From: Pseudoxanthomonas indica
GTDB taxonomy: Bacteria > Pseudomonadota > Gammaproteobacteria > Xanthomonadales > Xanthomonadaceae
Reading direction: 5' to 3'
Length of the DNA: 64,000 bases
Assembly (NCBI RefSeq): GCF_900167565.1
Contig: NZ_FUZV01000002.1
Coordinates: 1,240,001 to 1,304,000 of the forward strand
Positions within the stretch are counted from its first letter, which is position 1, and every line of letters starts with the position of its first letter. Both the position numbers and the translations under genes were made by a program. Shown in pieces: positions 46,553 through 56,822 of the stretch. The notes below the pieces were generated by a model. That model had not been told where the DNA came from and did no database searches. It was given only the letters and a program-made list of their open reading frames with translations.

Positions 46553-47623
46553 TCAGCGCTGCGCCACCAGCTGCATCAATCGGCCGGCGACCTGATCCAG
46601 CGGCACCATGTCCTTGGCCGCGCCCAGCTTGACCGCGGCGCCGGGCATGCCCCAGACCACGCTGCTGGCTTCGTCCTGCACGAAGGTCGGTGCGCCGGCC
46701 TGGGCGATTTCCAGCAGGCCGCGTGCGCCGTCATCGCCCATGCCGGTCAGGATCACGCCGATGGCGTTGTCGCCGGCGCTGTGCGCCACCGAACGGAACA
46801 ACACGTCCACCGCCGGCTTGTGCCGGTTGACCGCCGGGCCGTCGTCGATCCGGCAACGCCAGCGCGCACCGTCGCGGATCACCCGCATGTGCTGGCCACC
46901 GGGCGGCAGGTAGGCATGGCCGGGCAGGATGGCTTCGCCATCGCTGGCCTCGCGCACGGCCATGGCCGAATGCCGATCCAGGCGTTCGGCGAAGGCGCGG
47001 CTGAAACCGGCCGGGATGTGCTGGGTGAGCACGATGGCCGGCGCGTCGGCCGGCATCTGCTCCAGCACCACCCGCAGCGCTTCGGTGCCACCGGCCGAGG
47101 CGCCGATGGCGATCAGCCGATCGGTGGTGTGGAAACGCAGGGCGCGGCTCACCGATGCCGCCGCCACCACCGCATCGGCGGTGTGCCTGGGCGTCGCGGC
47201 CCGGGCCAGCGGCCGCACCTGCGCGCGCGCGGCAGTCTTGACCTTGGCGATGATTTCCTCGGCGTAGGACTCCAGCCCGCGGGCGACATCGAGCTTGGGC
47301 TTGGAGATGAAATCCACCGCCCCCAGCGCCAGCGCCTGCAGGGTGGTGTCGGCGCCGCGCTCGGTCAGCGAGGAAATCATCACCACCGGCAGCGGCCGCA
47401 GCCGCATCAGGTTTTCCAGGAACGCCAGCCCGTCCATGCGCGGCATTTCCACGTCCAGGGTGATCACGTCCGGATTCAGGCGCTTGATCTTGTCGCGCGC
47501 AATCAACGGATCGGTGGCCACACCCACCACCTCGATGCCGGGATCGCCATCCAGGATCTCGGTCAGCATCTGCCGCACGACCGCGGAGTCGTCGACAATC
47601 AGGACACGCACTTTCGTACTCAT
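46553..47623 (-). CDS. cheB: CheB, receptor methylesterase/deamidase
   Basis: A 356-residue protein: receiver with D57 ([11 protein letters not shown]), a linker, and a CheB catalytic domain with the triad S176 (GASAGG), H202 (TQHIPAGFS) and D298 (GMGDDG). It removes methyl groups from MCP glutamates for adaptation. Start overlaps the cheD stop by one base. Confidence 0.97.
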   Translation of the reverse strand: MSTKVRVLIVDDSAVVRQMLTEILDGDPGIEVVGVATDPLIARDKIKRLNPDVITLDVEMPRMDGLAFLENLMRLRPLPVVMISSLTERGADTTLQALALGAVDFISKPKLDVARGLESYAEEIIAKVKTAARAQVRPLARAATPRHTADAVVAAASVSRALRFHTTDRLIAIGASAGGTEALRVVLEQMPADAPAIVLTQHIPAGFSRAFAERLDRHSAMAVREASDGEAILPGHAYLPPGGQHMRVIRDGARWRCRIDDGPAVNRHKPAVDVLFRSVAHSAGDNAIGVILTGMGDDGARGLLEIAQAGAPTFVQDEASSVVWGMPGAAVKLGAAKDMVPLDQVAGRLMQLVAQR

Positions 47624-48228
47624 CAGAACAACTCCACACCACCACTGACAGGGGTGCGCGACAGGCGCGCGCGGGCAGCGGTTTCAGCAGCCACCACTTC
47701 GGCATCGTGGGCGTGCGGCAGACGCTGCACGACGACCCGGCCGGTGGCGGGAAAGAACCAGACCTTGCGCGGATGGATGCCGCGCAGGTCTTCAGCCATC
47801 ACCGGGATGCGCTCGGCCTGCAGATAGGCCAGCACGAACTCGGCGTTGCGGGTTCCCACCGGATTGCTGGTGAAACCCTTCAACACATTGGCGCCGCCGA
47901 AGACCTTGGCCTCCAGCCGATTGCGCGCGGCGCCGCGCTTGAGCAGATCGTTGATCAGCAGTTCCATCGCGAAGCTGCCGTAGCGCGCAGGCGCGCCGTC
48001 ACCGACATTGCCATCGGGCAACAGGAAATGGTTCATGCCGCCCAGCTTGAGCAGCGGGTCGCGGATGCAGGCGCACACGCACGAGCCCAGCAAGGTCACC
48101 AGGGCGGTGTCGTCGTCGGCCACCATGTACTGGGTCGGCAACAGCTTGGCCGCTTGGGTCTGGAAGCGCGCGTCGTGGTAGCGCAGCACGCTGCCCTCGG
48201 CGAACGCCAGTGCGGCGGCGGAACTCAT
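47623..48228 (-). CDS. cheD: CheD, receptor glutamine deamidase
   Basis: A 201-residue protein with catalytic C50 ([10 protein letters not shown]) and H67 (GGMNHFLLP), the 17-residue spacing of Thermotoga CheD. Amidates on MCPs are its substrates. ATGA overlap with cheR. It ends in GGVELF, a tail shared with the short MCP encoded downstream. Confidence 0.95.
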   Translation of the reverse strand: MSSAAALAFAEGSVLRYHDARFQTQAAKLLPTQYMVADDDTALVTLLGSCVCACIRDPLLKLGGMNHFLLPDGNVGDGAPARYGSFAMELLINDLLKRGAARNRLEAKVFGGANVLKGFTSNPVGTRNAEFVLAYLQAERIPVMAEDLRGIHPRKVWFFPATGRVVVQRLPHAHDAEVVAAETAARARLSRTPVSGGVELF

Positions 48229-49124
48229 TTCGCGCTCCGGGTCCGGCGATACAGGGTGCGGCCGCAGGGCTGGATGACGTCGGCCGCGTGCAGGTAGTTT
48301 TCCGAATGACCGGTGTAGAGCATGCCGTCATCGGCCAGGTGCGGCACCAGCCGCGACAGGATGCCGCGCTGGGTGGGCTTGTCGAAATAGATCATCACGT
48401 TGCGGCAGAACAACGCAGTGTACGGACCGCTGACGTCGTAACGCGGCGCCAGCAGGTTGAGCGGGCGGAACTCGATCAGTTGGCGCAAGGCCGGATGCAC
48501 GCGGCAGAAGCCTTCGTGCTGGCCGGTGCCACGCTGGAAATAGCGGCGGCGCACGGCGATATCGATACCATTGACGCGATCGAGCGGATACACGCCGCGG
48601 CCGGCGGTGGCCAGCACCTGGGTGTCGACATCGGTGGCAAGGATGCGCACCGGCGGGGTCAGGGTGCCGAACGCCTCGCAGGCGGTGATGGCCATGGAGT
48701 AGGGCTCTTCACCGGTGGAAGCGGCGCACGACCACAGCGCGATGGGGCCGGCATCCACGCGCTGCTCCAGTTCCGTGCGCAGGCGCTCGAAGTGGTGCGG
48801 CTCGCGGAAGAACGCGGTCAGGTTGGTGGTGAGCGCATTGGTGAAGGCCTGCCACTCCTCGCCGCCTTCGCGTTCGAGCAGGTCCAGGTAATCCTTGAAG
48901 CTGCGCAGGCCCAGCGCACGCAGGCGGCGCGACAGACGGCCATAGACCATGTCGCGCTTGCCGTCGGCCAGGGCGATGCCGGCGCGCTCGTGGATCAAGT
49001 CGCAGACGCGGCGGAAATCGCGATCGCCGAATTCGAACTCGCGGCCACCGGGACGGCGGACCTCGTCATGGTCGGCAGCGGCTGAAGCGGCGAGGGCATC
49101 GCGTGGGCGGGACAGGACGGACAT
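48225..49124 (-). CDS. cheR: CheR, MCP methyltransferase
   Basis: A 299-residue SAM-dependent methyltransferase: N-terminal helical domain, then [17 protein letters not shown] (SAM site) and [15 protein letters not shown]. The ATG at 49124 (MSVLSRPRD) replaces an upstream frame extension. Adaptation enzyme for the WxxF-tailed receptors. Confidence 0.96.
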   Translation of the reverse strand: MSVLSRPRDALAASAAADHDEVRRPGGREFEFGDRDFRRVCDLIHERAGIALADGKRDMVYGRLSRRLRALGLRSFKDYLDLLEREGGEEWQAFTNALTTNLTAFFREPHHFERLRTELEQRVDAGPIALWSCAASTGEEPYSMAITACEAFGTLTPPVRILATDVDTQVLATAGRGVYPLDRVNGIDIAVRRRYFQRGTGQHEGFCRVHPALRQLIEFRPLNLLAPRYDVSGPYTALFCRNVMIYFDKPTQRGILSRLVPHLADDGMLYTGHSENYLHAADVIQPCGRTLYRRTRSAK

Positions 49125-49152
49125 CGTGGACTCGAAAGAATTGCTTGTTCCC

Positions 49153-49184
49153 GGCAGCGGGCGTCGTTGCCGACGCCCGCTGCC
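49153..49184. other. Perfect 14-bp hairpin between an MCP gene and cheR
   Basis: GGCAGCGGGCGTCG-TTGC-CGACGCCCGCTGCC. No T-run follows on the minus strand, so it is more likely a pause site, mRNA stabiliser or partial terminator than a full terminator. Confidence 0.7.
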
Positions 49185-49206
49185 ACGCGTTGTTGCACCG
49201 GCAGGA

Positions 49207-51456
49207 TCAGAACTCCTGCCAGTCATCCCCTTCAGCGGCCAGGGCGGCTTCGACGATCGCGGCAGGCGTGCTGCGCAGCGTCGCCTTGCCGGCGGCCGGC
49301 TTGGCCGGCGTGCTGCGGGTGGCCGCGGCGGCCGGAGCCGCCTTGGTCACGACCGCCGCACCGGCGCCATCGATCTGGAACACCGACACCGCATCGGCCA
49401 GGCCCTGCGCCTGCTCTTCCATCGAGCGGGCGGCAGCGGAGGCTTCTTCCACCAGGGCCGCGTTCTGCTGGGTCGTTTCGTCCATCTGGGTGATGGTCTG
49501 GTTGACCTGCTCGATGCCGGCCGACTGTTCCTGCGAGGCCGCCGAAATCTCGGCCATGATGTCGGTCACGCGCTGCACCGAGGAGACGATCTCGCCCATG
49601 GTGGTGCCGGCCTGGTTGACCAGGCGCGAACCATCGGCCACGCGATCCACCGAGGCTTCGATGAGGCCCTTGATTTCCTTGGCCGCCTGCGCCGAACGCT
49701 GCGCCAGGGTGCGCACTTCCGACGCGACCACGGCGAAGCCGCGGCCCTGTTCGCCGGCACGCGCGGCTTCCACCGCGGCGTTGAGCGCCAGGATGTTGGT
49801 CTGGAACGAGATGCCGTCGATGACCGAGATGATCTCGCCAATCTTGCGCGAGGAGCCTTCGATTTCGCGCATGGTGGTGACCACCTGGCCGACCACCTGG
49901 CCGCCGGTGGAGGCCACGCTGGCGGCGCCGATGGCGAGCTGGTTGGCCTGGCGCGCGGACTCGGCGTTCTGGCGCACGGTGGAGGTCAGTTCCTCCATCG
50001 AAGCGGCGGTTTCTTCCAGGTTGGCCGCCTGCTGCTCGGTACGACGAGACAGATCCGAGTTGCCCGAAGCAATCTCGCCAGCGGCCGTGTTGATGGCGGT
50101 CGAGGCCTGCTGGATGCTGCCAACGATGTCGGTCAGCTGCGCCACGGTGGCGTTGGCATCGTCGCGCATGGCGGCGAACACGCCGTGGAAATCGCCCTGC
50201 ATGCGCACGGTCAGATCACCGCGGGCAATGGCCTGCAACAGGTTGGAGACTTCCGACAGGTTCTCGTCGGTGGTTTCCATCAGTCCGTTCAAGCCGGCCA
50301 CCATCGCGCGGAAGTCGTACTGGTAGCGGTCCAGATCGCCACGCTGGCTGAAGTCACCGGCCGCGGCGGCACTGGCCAGACGCTTGATTTCGGCGTTGAT
50401 GGCCGACAGGCTGGCCTTGGTCGCGTCCATGGCGTCGGTCAGCGCGGCCTTCTCGCCGGGCAGGCGATCCATGTCCACCGACAGATCGCCCAGCGCGTAG
50501 CGCTGGGTGATTTCCACCAGCTTCATCTTGACGGCGATATGCGAGCCCACCAGCGTGTTGGTGTCGCGCACCATGCGGCCGTAGTCGCCGGGGAACTTGC
50601 TGTCGTCCATGCGGTAGCTGATCTGGCCTTCGTCATGGCGCGCGGCCATGTCTGACTGCGCCGCGATCACCGACTGCACCTGGTGCTGCATGCGCTGCAT
50701 GGCGGTCAGCAGGTCGCCCACTTCATCCTTGCGCGAAGTGTCGATCTTGCCGTCCAGCTTGCCGTTGGACACATCGTTGGCCACGCGCACGGCTTCACCG
50801 ACCGAGCCGGCGATGGCGCGGGCGAAGAACCAGGCCAGCGCCAGGCCACCGCCGATGCCGGCCAGCAGCATGATCAGGATCAGCATGCTGGAGGACTTGA
50901 AGGTGCTCTCGGCATTGGCCGTGGTGATCTTGGTCTGGCGGTCGACTTCGGTGATCAGCGCCACCATGGTGTCGGCGGCCTTGTTGTGCAGGTCGCGGGT
51001 TTCACCGATGAAGGTGTCGACGGCGTCGTCTTCCAGCTGCAGTTCGAGCATTTCGTTGACGGATTCGTAGGACTTGTCGGCCTTGGCCCACTCGGCCACG
51101 AACTGGTCATACAACTTCTGCTCGGCGGCGCTGGTGATCAGCGGCTTGTAGGCGGCGATGGCCTTGTCGACCTGGACCTTGATGCCCAGCGAACGGTTGC
51201 GGGCGTCGGCTTTGACTTCGGCGGACGCACGCACCATCGAACGGTAGGCGGCGCTGCGGTACTCGCCAATCAGCGCACGGATGTCGCCGGCAGCGCGCAC
51301 GCTGGTCAGGGTGTTGCCGGCCATCGTGTTGGTGACCGTATTGAGCGACTTCAGCCCGTAGAAGGCAAAGATGCCCTGCACCAGCATCAGCGTGATGACC
51401 ACGCCAAAGGCCAGCATCATTTTCGGGGTCAGTCGGAGATTCTTGATCCACTGCAT
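49207..51456 (-). CDS. MCP with four-helix-bundle-type sensor domain
   Basis: A 749-residue receptor: membrane helix 1 (about 13-33), a periplasmic helical domain of the 4HB type, membrane helix 2 (about 190-212), several HAMP units ([16 protein letters not shown] and later repeats), and a signalling domain with [26 protein letters not shown] split over the hairpin tip. The tail WQEF is a CheR/CheB tether. It lies 82 bp downstream of the OB-fold-like gene and is probably co-transcribed with it. Confidence 0.95.
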   Translation of the reverse strand: MQWIKNLRLTPKMMLAFGVVITLMLVQGIFAFYGLKSLNTVTNTMAGNTLTSVRAAGDIRALIGEYRSAAYRSMVRASAEVKADARNRSLGIKVQVDKAIAAYKPLITSAAEQKLYDQFVAEWAKADKSYESVNEMLELQLEDDAVDTFIGETRDLHNKAADTMVALITEVDRQTKITTANAESTFKSSSMLILIMLLAGIGGGLALAWFFARAIAGSVGEAVRVANDVSNGKLDGKIDTSRKDEVGDLLTAMQRMQHQVQSVIAAQSDMAARHDEGQISYRMDDSKFPGDYGRMVRDTNTLVGSHIAVKMKLVEITQRYALGDLSVDMDRLPGEKAALTDAMDATKASLSAINAEIKRLASAAAAGDFSQRGDLDRYQYDFRAMVAGLNGLMETTDENLSEVSNLLQAIARGDLTVRMQGDFHGVFAAMRDDANATVAQLTDIVGSIQQASTAINTAAGEIASGNSDLSRRTEQQAANLEETAASMEELTSTVRQNAESARQANQLAIGAASVASTGGQVVGQVVTTMREIEGSSRKIGEIISVIDGISFQTNILALNAAVEAARAGEQGRGFAVVASEVRTLAQRSAQAAKEIKGLIEASVDRVADGSRLVNQAGTTMGEIVSSVQRVTDIMAEISAASQEQSAGIEQVNQTITQMDETTQQNAALVEEASAAARSMEEQAQGLADAVSVFQIDGAGAAVVTKAAPAAAATRSTPAKPAAGKATLRSTPAAIVEAALAAEGDDWQEF

Positions 51457-51538
51457 TTAAGTTTCCTCGGTCCGGGCGGTCGCCGTCTCGGGCGGAGTAG
51501 GGAGGCCGGCGGCGCAGGTCACCGCCGGCCAGGGAGCA

Positions 51539-51940
51539 TCAGCGCATTGCGGCCAATTTGAGGTTGGACGGCGAGGTGACCACGATTTCGGCGCGCGAGC
51601 TGTCGCGCTGGATGTCGCCGATCACGCAGACGTCCTTGCCTTCCAGGGTTTCCGGCGCCGGCTTGAACTTGCCGCGGTCTTCGCCCGGGATGCGCGCGGT
51701 GAAGGTGTGGCGGGGGAAGTCGCCGCCCATGTACAGGAAGGTGGGCGTGCCTTCGGAGTTTTCTGCAAAGCGGGCCTTGCCCACCTTGCCGCACACCACG
51801 CCCGGGCGACCAGCAAAGCGCACGGCCTTGTCGGCGGGGATGGCGTCGGTGATCTGGGACTGGCCGACGGCGCGGTCAGCAGGCAACAGGGTGGCGCCGA
51901 TGGCAACGGCGGTCAGGCTCAGGATGGCGGCAAATTTCAT
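51539..51940 (-). CDS. Secreted small OB-fold-like protein
   Basis: A 133-residue exported protein (signal peptide to about residue 26) starting at ATG 51940 with GGAG 6 nt upstream. The mature part has the alternating pattern VCGKVGKARF, TFLYMGGDFPRHTFTARIPG, LEGKDVCVIGDI, EIVVTSPSNLKL of small OB-fold proteins; two cysteines are present. Function unknown. It has a sigma-28-type promoter and precedes an MCP gene, so it is likely part of the flagellar/chemotaxis regulon. Confidence 0.75.
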   Translation of the reverse strand: MKFAAILSLTAVAIGATLLPADRAVGQSQITDAIPADKAVRFAGRPGVVCGKVGKARFAENSEGTPTFLYMGGDFPRHTFTARIPGEDRGKFKPAPETLEGKDVCVIGDIQRDSSRAEIVVTSPSNLKLAAMR

Positions 51941-51990
51941 GGGTGGCTCCGTCAGGATCAGTAGATGGCGCACGCGGCGCGTCCTGGCTG

Positions 51991-52017
51991 ACATCGGCCT
52001 CAGTGGGGCGAACTTGA
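51991..52017 (-). promoter_or_regulatory. Sigma-28-type promoter of the OB-fold gene and MCP
   Basis: TCAA-N15-GCCGATGT on the minus strand, 51 bp before the ATG at 51940. Confidence 0.65.
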
Positions 52018-52462
52018 GAAGACTTTGGTTTGATCACTGCGTGATCGCGGCATGCGTCACAGTTTTTTGGTTGCTGGCTTGTTGGAGCAAGAAGCGGCGG
52101 ACCGCGCGGGAAGCGGGGGGAGAGCCTGTTGAAAGGGCCTGGAACTTTTGTTCCTGCGACCTGTGCCTTCTTTAGTAAGGGCTCCAGTCCCTTTCAACAG
52201 GCTCTCCACCCGCTTCGGACACAAGGTCGGTGCTCACGGTGCGCCGGTCCTAAATGGGGTGGAAAACAGGGGGCAGAGTGCCTTTTCGCTTTTCAATCAG
52301 GCGTCGGCACACTTCGGGGAGAGGGAGCAGGCCCTGCGCAATAGCGACTGGAGCCCTTACTAACGAAGGGTCAGGTCGAAGGAACAAAAGTTCCAGGCGC
52401 TATTGCGCGGGGCCTGGTCCCTCTCACAAGCGAAACCTGCTCTCCGCGAGAAGCTGAACGAA
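52018..52462. repeat. Non-coding region with two inverted copies of a 51-nt core inside unrelated hairpin arms
   Basis: Copy 1: perfect 19-bp arms GGAGAGCCTGTTGAAAGGG (52119-52137) and its complement (52189-52207) enclose a core at 52138-52188. Copy 2, on the other strand: 28-bp near-perfect arms (52319-52346 and 52398-52425, containing GCGCAATAGCG) enclose a core at 52347-52397. The cores are both 51 nt and differ at only four positions, including GGAACTTTTGTTCC. The arms share no similarity between copies. No gene was found in this 445-bp stretch. Confidence 0.85.
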
Positions 52463-53965
52463 TCAGACAGCGCCCTCAGGCGCCACCATCGTGGTCAACA
52501 CCCACCCCCCGTTGAAGCAGGTCTCAATCCCGCGAAACCGCTGGCCATCATGAGTGACCACCGGAAAGATCCGACGCGGCTTGCTGCGGCGCTGCTGCTG
52601 GATGTCGCTCAACCACACTTCCACATCATCCACCCCCAGGTCAGGACCGAAGCGCTGCGCATGGGTGTGGCGGATGATGTCCTCGAAGTGCTCGACCCCC
52701 GGCGGAATCGCGTGCAGTCGCACGTAGGCCTCGTTGGCCATCACCAGCTTGTCGTCCGGGTCGTACATCGCCACCGGCGTGTCGGCCACGTCGATGCCCT
52801 GCAACAGCTGCGACAGCACATCCGGATTGCGCGGCGACAGCACCGGCCGCAACGGGCCGGCACGCCGCGCCGCAGGCGCAGTGGCGGTGCTGGTGCCGCG
52901 CTCGGCAATCCGATCGCGGCCGTCGTACTTGGCCCGGTACAGCATCAGGTCCGCCTGGCGAATCCACGCATCGGCGCTCTCGATATCCGCGCCCAGTTGC
53001 GCCACACCGAAGCTGGCCGTGATCGTGCGATGGCGCGAAAGCGGCGCCTCGTGCAGGCGACGTTGCAGGCGCCGCATCACGTCCGCCGCTTCGGCCGACA
53101 AGGTGTGCGGCAGCAGGATGCCGAACTCCTCGCCGCCGTAGCGGCCAGGCACGTCGATGTCGCGCAGATCGCTGCGCAGCAGATCCGAGAAGCGGCGGAT
53201 CGCCGAGTCGCCTTCGGCATGCCCGTAGAGATCGTTGATCTGCTTGAAGTGATCCAGGTCCACCAGCACCAGCGTGGCCGGCTGGCCGGTGCGGCGGCAG
53301 CGGGCGAACTCGGCGCGCACGGTTTCTTCCCAGCGGCCGCGATTGAACAGGCCCGACAGGCCGTCGTGCCAGCCGCGGCGTTCCAGTTCGACCCGGCGCC
53401 GGCGCAGGTTCTGGATGACGTCATGGCTGGTGTGCAGAATCCCCAACGGCAACACCAGCGCCATCGGCAATGCGGCCAGGGTCAGTGCAAGTTCCGGCGG
53501 CGGCGGCACATGCATGCCGAACACCAGCACGCCCAGCACCAGGCCGGCCAGTTGCGCCAGCCAGCCGCGGGTGAGCAGCGGCAGTCCGCCGCCGATGACC
53601 GCGCACAGATTGGTGATGGCCAGCAGGGTCAGGCTCGCGGCCAGGCTGAATTCCAGCATCGGCAGGGCCAGGCCGACGAACGCGCATTCCATCAGCAGCG
53701 TCATGGCCTCGGTGCGATTGGGATCGCGGGTCTGCAGATAGCGCCACCACGCCGCATGCGGCCAGGCCAGGCCCATCACCATCAGCAGGCCCCACTGCCA
53801 GGCCGGTGCCTGGATCTGGTGCATCACCGGCAGCGTCGCCAGCAGCGCAAATGCGCAGCCCAAGGTCCGCAGCAGATACAGCCGGCGCGGGAAAATCAGG
53901 TGCGGCGCCAGCGGGTAGTGTTTGGAAACACGCGATAGCGGCGGCGTGCGGCGACGCTCGTTCAT
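52463..53965 (-). CDS. Membrane diguanylate cyclase (GGDEF) with C-terminal PAS-like domain
   Basis: A 500-residue protein starting at ATG 53965 in an ATGA overlap with the GGDEF-EAL gene. The N-terminal half has about six membrane helices of the MASE2-like kind (residues 30-180), then a GGDEF domain with an intact GGEEF signature (RYGGEEFGILLPH) and an RxxD inhibitory site (RDID). A PAS-like segment (VAMYDPDDKLVMANEAYVRLH) ends the protein, an uncommon order. It should be an active cyclase, opposite in activity to its coupled partner. Confidence 0.92.
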   Translation of the reverse strand: MNERRRTPPLSRVSKHYPLAPHLIFPRRLYLLRTLGCAFALLATLPVMHQIQAPAWQWGLLMVMGLAWPHAAWWRYLQTRDPNRTEAMTLLMECAFVGLALPMLEFSLAASLTLLAITNLCAVIGGGLPLLTRGWLAQLAGLVLGVLVFGMHVPPPPELALTLAALPMALVLPLGILHTSHDVIQNLRRRRVELERRGWHDGLSGLFNRGRWEETVRAEFARCRRTGQPATLVLVDLDHFKQINDLYGHAEGDSAIRRFSDLLRSDLRDIDVPGRYGGEEFGILLPHTLSAEAADVMRRLQRRLHEAPLSRHRTITASFGVAQLGADIESADAWIRQADLMLYRAKYDGRDRIAERGTSTATAPAARRAGPLRPVLSPRNPDVLSQLLQGIDVADTPVAMYDPDDKLVMANEAYVRLHAIPPGVEHFEDIIRHTHAQRFGPDLGVDDVEVWLSDIQQQRRSKPRRIFPVVTHDGQRFRGIETCFNGGWVLTTMVAPEGAV

Positions 53966-56577
53966 GGCGGCGATGCGCCGGCGGCATCGGCCGGCATCTC
54001 CACATAGTCGTTGCGGCTCAGCCACTGCTCCAGATCACCGGGCGGCAGCGGCGCCGAGAACAGGTAACCCTGCAGCACCGGGAAGCCCTGTTCGGCCAGG
54101 AACGCGTGCTGGGCGTCGGTTTCCACGCCTTCGGCCACCACCTTCATGCTCAGGCTCTCGCCGATGCGCAGCACCGAGGAGGTCAGGGTGCGGGCAATGG
54201 CGCTGCTGTCGATGTCGCGCACGAAGCTCTGATCCAGCTTGAGTTCGTAGATCGGCAAACGGTGCAGATGGCTCAGCGAGGAATAGCCGGTGCCGAAGTC
54301 GTCCAGCGACAGGCGCACGCCCATCACGTAGATCGCCTCGATGTTCTCCAGCACGTCCGGATTGGGATCGAGCATGACGCTCTCGGTGATCTCCAGGATC
54401 AGATCATCCGGCTTGAGGCCGTGCACATCCAGGCAGCTGGCGATCTGCAGCGACAGATCCGGGTCGCGGAAGTTGATCGCCGAGACATTCACCGCGATGC
54501 GCGGAATCGGAATGCCGCGGCGGCGCCAGTCGGCCATCTGCGTGCAGGCATGTTCCAGCACCCACAGGCTGAGATCGGCCATCAGCCCGCATTCCTCGGC
54601 CACCGGCACGAAGCGCGCCGGCGGCACGTTGCCCAGCTCCGGGTGTTCCCAGCGCAGCAGTGCTTCCACGCCGTAGATTTCGCGCTCGGCACGGCCGCTG
54701 ACCTGCGGCTGGTAGTGCAGGGTGAACTGATCCAGCTGCAGGGCCTCGCGCATCGCCGTTTCCAGCGACACGCGTTCCTGCGCGACCCGGTTCATGTCGC
54801 CGCTGAAGAAGCGCACGCTGCCGCCGCCGTCGGACTTGGCGCGGTACATGGCCATGTCGGCATGGCGCAGCAGCAGATCGATGTCGCGGCCATCATCGGG
54901 GTACATGGCCACGCCGATGCTGGCGCTGGGATGCAGGGTCATCACGCCGGCGGCGGTGGGGCGCGAGATGGCGCCGAGCAGGCGCTCGGCCACGCTGGCC
55001 GCTTGTTCGGTGGAGCACTGCGGCAGCACCGCCACGAATTCGTCGCCGGCCTGGCGGCCGATCAAGTTGGCGCCGGGCATTTCCTCGACCAGGCGCGCGG
55101 CGATGTCGCGCAGCAGGCCGTCGCCGGCGGCATGGCCCTGGGCCTCGTTGACGCGTTTGAAGCGATCCAAATCGATGAACAAGACGGCCGCCTTGCTGCT
55201 CGACTGGCCGGCATTGGCCAGCACCTGTTCGGCCTTGGCGCTGAACATGATGCGGTTGGGCAGACCGGTGAGGGTGTCGTAGAACGCCAGCTGGTGCACG
55301 CGTTCATTGGTCTGCTCGCGCTCCATCGCCAGCGCGCACAGGTGCAGGCAGGTGTCGACCATGCGCAGGTGCAGATCGTCGGCAGTGGTATTTTCGCGGT
55401 AGTAGAAGCTGAGCGTGCCGAGCACGCGGCCGCTGCTGGACTTGATCGGGCTGGACAGGCAGGCACGCAGGCCGTGTTCCAGGAGGGGTTCGCGATACGG
55501 CGCCATCAAGGGATCGCTGGCGATGTCGTGCACGTGCACGGCACGGCCGCGCCAGGCGGCGGTGCCGCAGGAGCCCACGCGCGGGCCGATGGCCATGCCA
55601 TCGATGGTCTGCACCAGGCCTTCGGGCAGGCTGGGCGCGGCCAGCGGACGCAGGCGACCTTCGCCGTCCACCGCCAGGATCGAGGCCACGACTTCCGGCG
55701 CCACCCGCTCGACCTCGCGGCAGAGCATGGTCATCACGTCGGTCATCGGCAGTTCGCGCACCATCGCATCCAGCACCTTGTGGTGCAGCACCTGGTGGGT
55801 CTTGGTCTGGGTGATGTCGGTCAGCACGCTGACCATGCCGATGGTGCGGCCGTCATCGTCGAGCACCGGATTGATCGCCGCCGATACCCACAGCGGTCGT
55901 CCGCTCTTGGTGTACAGCAGGACTTCGGTCTGCAGGCCCTCGGTGCGGCGCAGGGCTTCTTCGATGCTTTCGCCCAGTTGCGGATCGGTATGCGGCCCGG
56001 ACAGCACCTCGCTGGGCTTGCGCCCGCGCAGGTCTTCCAGGTCATAGCCGAGCATGCGGGTGAAGCCGCTGTTGACGTAGACCACGTTGCGGTTGGAGGC
56101 GCTGACGAAGATCGCGTTGTCGCTCTTGTCCACCACCATCGACAACTGGCGCATGCGTTCCTGCTGCAGGCGGATGTCGGTGAAGTCGCGCAGGAACGCG
56201 GTATAGAAGCGGCGCGCGCCCAGCTGGATCTGCGACATCGACAACGAGGCTGCCAGCCGACGGCCGTCGCGACGGGCGATCACGATGTCACGTGCGCTGC
56301 CGAGCCAGTGTTCGGCGCAGCGATGCTCACTGTCGTTGCTGTCTTCGGTGCAGGCCAGGAACTGGCCCAGGCCATGGCCGAGGGCTTCGTCGCGGGGCAC
56401 GCCCCAGAGCTTCTCCGCCGCCGGGTTGAACAGCAGGATCGTGTCGTCTTCGTCGATCACCAGCACCGCGTCGACCGATTGTTCCAGCGTGCCGAACAGC
56501 AGTTCGTACGCCTGGTCCGGCGTGGTCGATGCGCGCAGCAGGGTGTTGGCGTTCAAGGCGTGACGCGGCACGGGCAT
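53962..56577 (-). CDS. PAS-GAF-GGDEF-EAL c-di-GMP phosphodiesterase
   Basis: About 871 residues. Order: PAS (DAVLVIDEDDTILLFNPAAEKLWG), second PAS (DNAIFVSASNRNVVYVNSGFTRMLG), GAF-like region, GGDEF domain with altered signature AGDEF and no I-site, and EAL domain with YGVEALLRWEHPELG, LEITESV, DDFGTGYSSL, KLDQSFV and AEGVET intact. It should hydrolyse c-di-GMP. The start is uncertain: ATG 56577 (GGGAGG directly adjoining) or TTG 56646; the sigma-28-type promoter allows both. Translationally coupled to the cyclase gene. Confidence 0.92.
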   Translation of the reverse strand: MPVPRHALNANTLLRASTTPDQAYELLFGTLEQSVDAVLVIDEDDTILLFNPAAEKLWGVPRDEALGHGLGQFLACTEDSNDSEHRCAEHWLGSARDIVIARRDGRRLAASLSMSQIQLGARRFYTAFLRDFTDIRLQQERMRQLSMVVDKSDNAIFVSASNRNVVYVNSGFTRMLGYDLEDLRGRKPSEVLSGPHTDPQLGESIEEALRRTEGLQTEVLLYTKSGRPLWVSAAINPVLDDDGRTIGMVSVLTDITQTKTHQVLHHKVLDAMVRELPMTDVMTMLCREVERVAPEVVASILAVDGEGRLRPLAAPSLPEGLVQTIDGMAIGPRVGSCGTAAWRGRAVHVHDIASDPLMAPYREPLLEHGLRACLSSPIKSSSGRVLGTLSFYYRENTTADDLHLRMVDTCLHLCALAMEREQTNERVHQLAFYDTLTGLPNRIMFSAKAEQVLANAGQSSSKAAVLFIDLDRFKRVNEAQGHAAGDGLLRDIAARLVEEMPGANLIGRQAGDEFVAVLPQCSTEQAASVAERLLGAISRPTAAGVMTLHPSASIGVAMYPDDGRDIDLLLRHADMAMYRAKSDGGGSVRFFSGDMNRVAQERVSLETAMREALQLDQFTLHYQPQVSGRAEREIYGVEALLRWEHPELGNVPPARFVPVAEECGLMADLSLWVLEHACTQMADWRRRGIPIPRIAVNVSAINFRDPDLSLQIASCLDVHGLKPDDLILEITESVMLDPNPDVLENIEAIYVMGVRLSLDDFGTGYSSLSHLHRLPIYELKLDQSFVRDIDSSAIARTLTSSVLRIGESLSMKVVAEGVETDAQHAFLAEQGFPVLQGYLFSAPLPPGDLEQWLSRNDYVEMPADAAGASPP

Positions 56578-56666
56578 CCTCCCGGAGTCCCGGCGGTCGG
56601 GTGGGGCTGGGGAAAGCGGGTCGGGGTGGGGCTCATGCGTCGCCAAATCTGAGCTGACTCGATCGG

Positions 56667-56693
56667 GTATCGGCCGCGCTCGCCCGGACTTGA
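56667..56693 (-). promoter_or_regulatory. Sigma-28-type promoter of the EAL/GGDEF pair
   Basis: TCAA-N15-GCCGATAC on the minus strand. Confidence 0.7.
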
Positions 56694-56822
56694 GCGGTCC
56701 GTCGCAGTTCCTGGCATCGCGGGCGGGCGGGTCGGGCGGTGCATGAGGTCATCCGTGGGGTGGGTTGGGTACTGCGCGGCGTCGTGCGGTGCGTTCCGGG
56801 AAGAGTGCTGGCGTGGTTCGGC

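Noticed and set aside
52119..52425. Inverted repeat pair as integron attC sites or an insertion sequence
   Set aside because: No core-site pair in the attC arrangement and no transposase or integrase gene within the window; the unequal arms do not fit IS terminal repeats.
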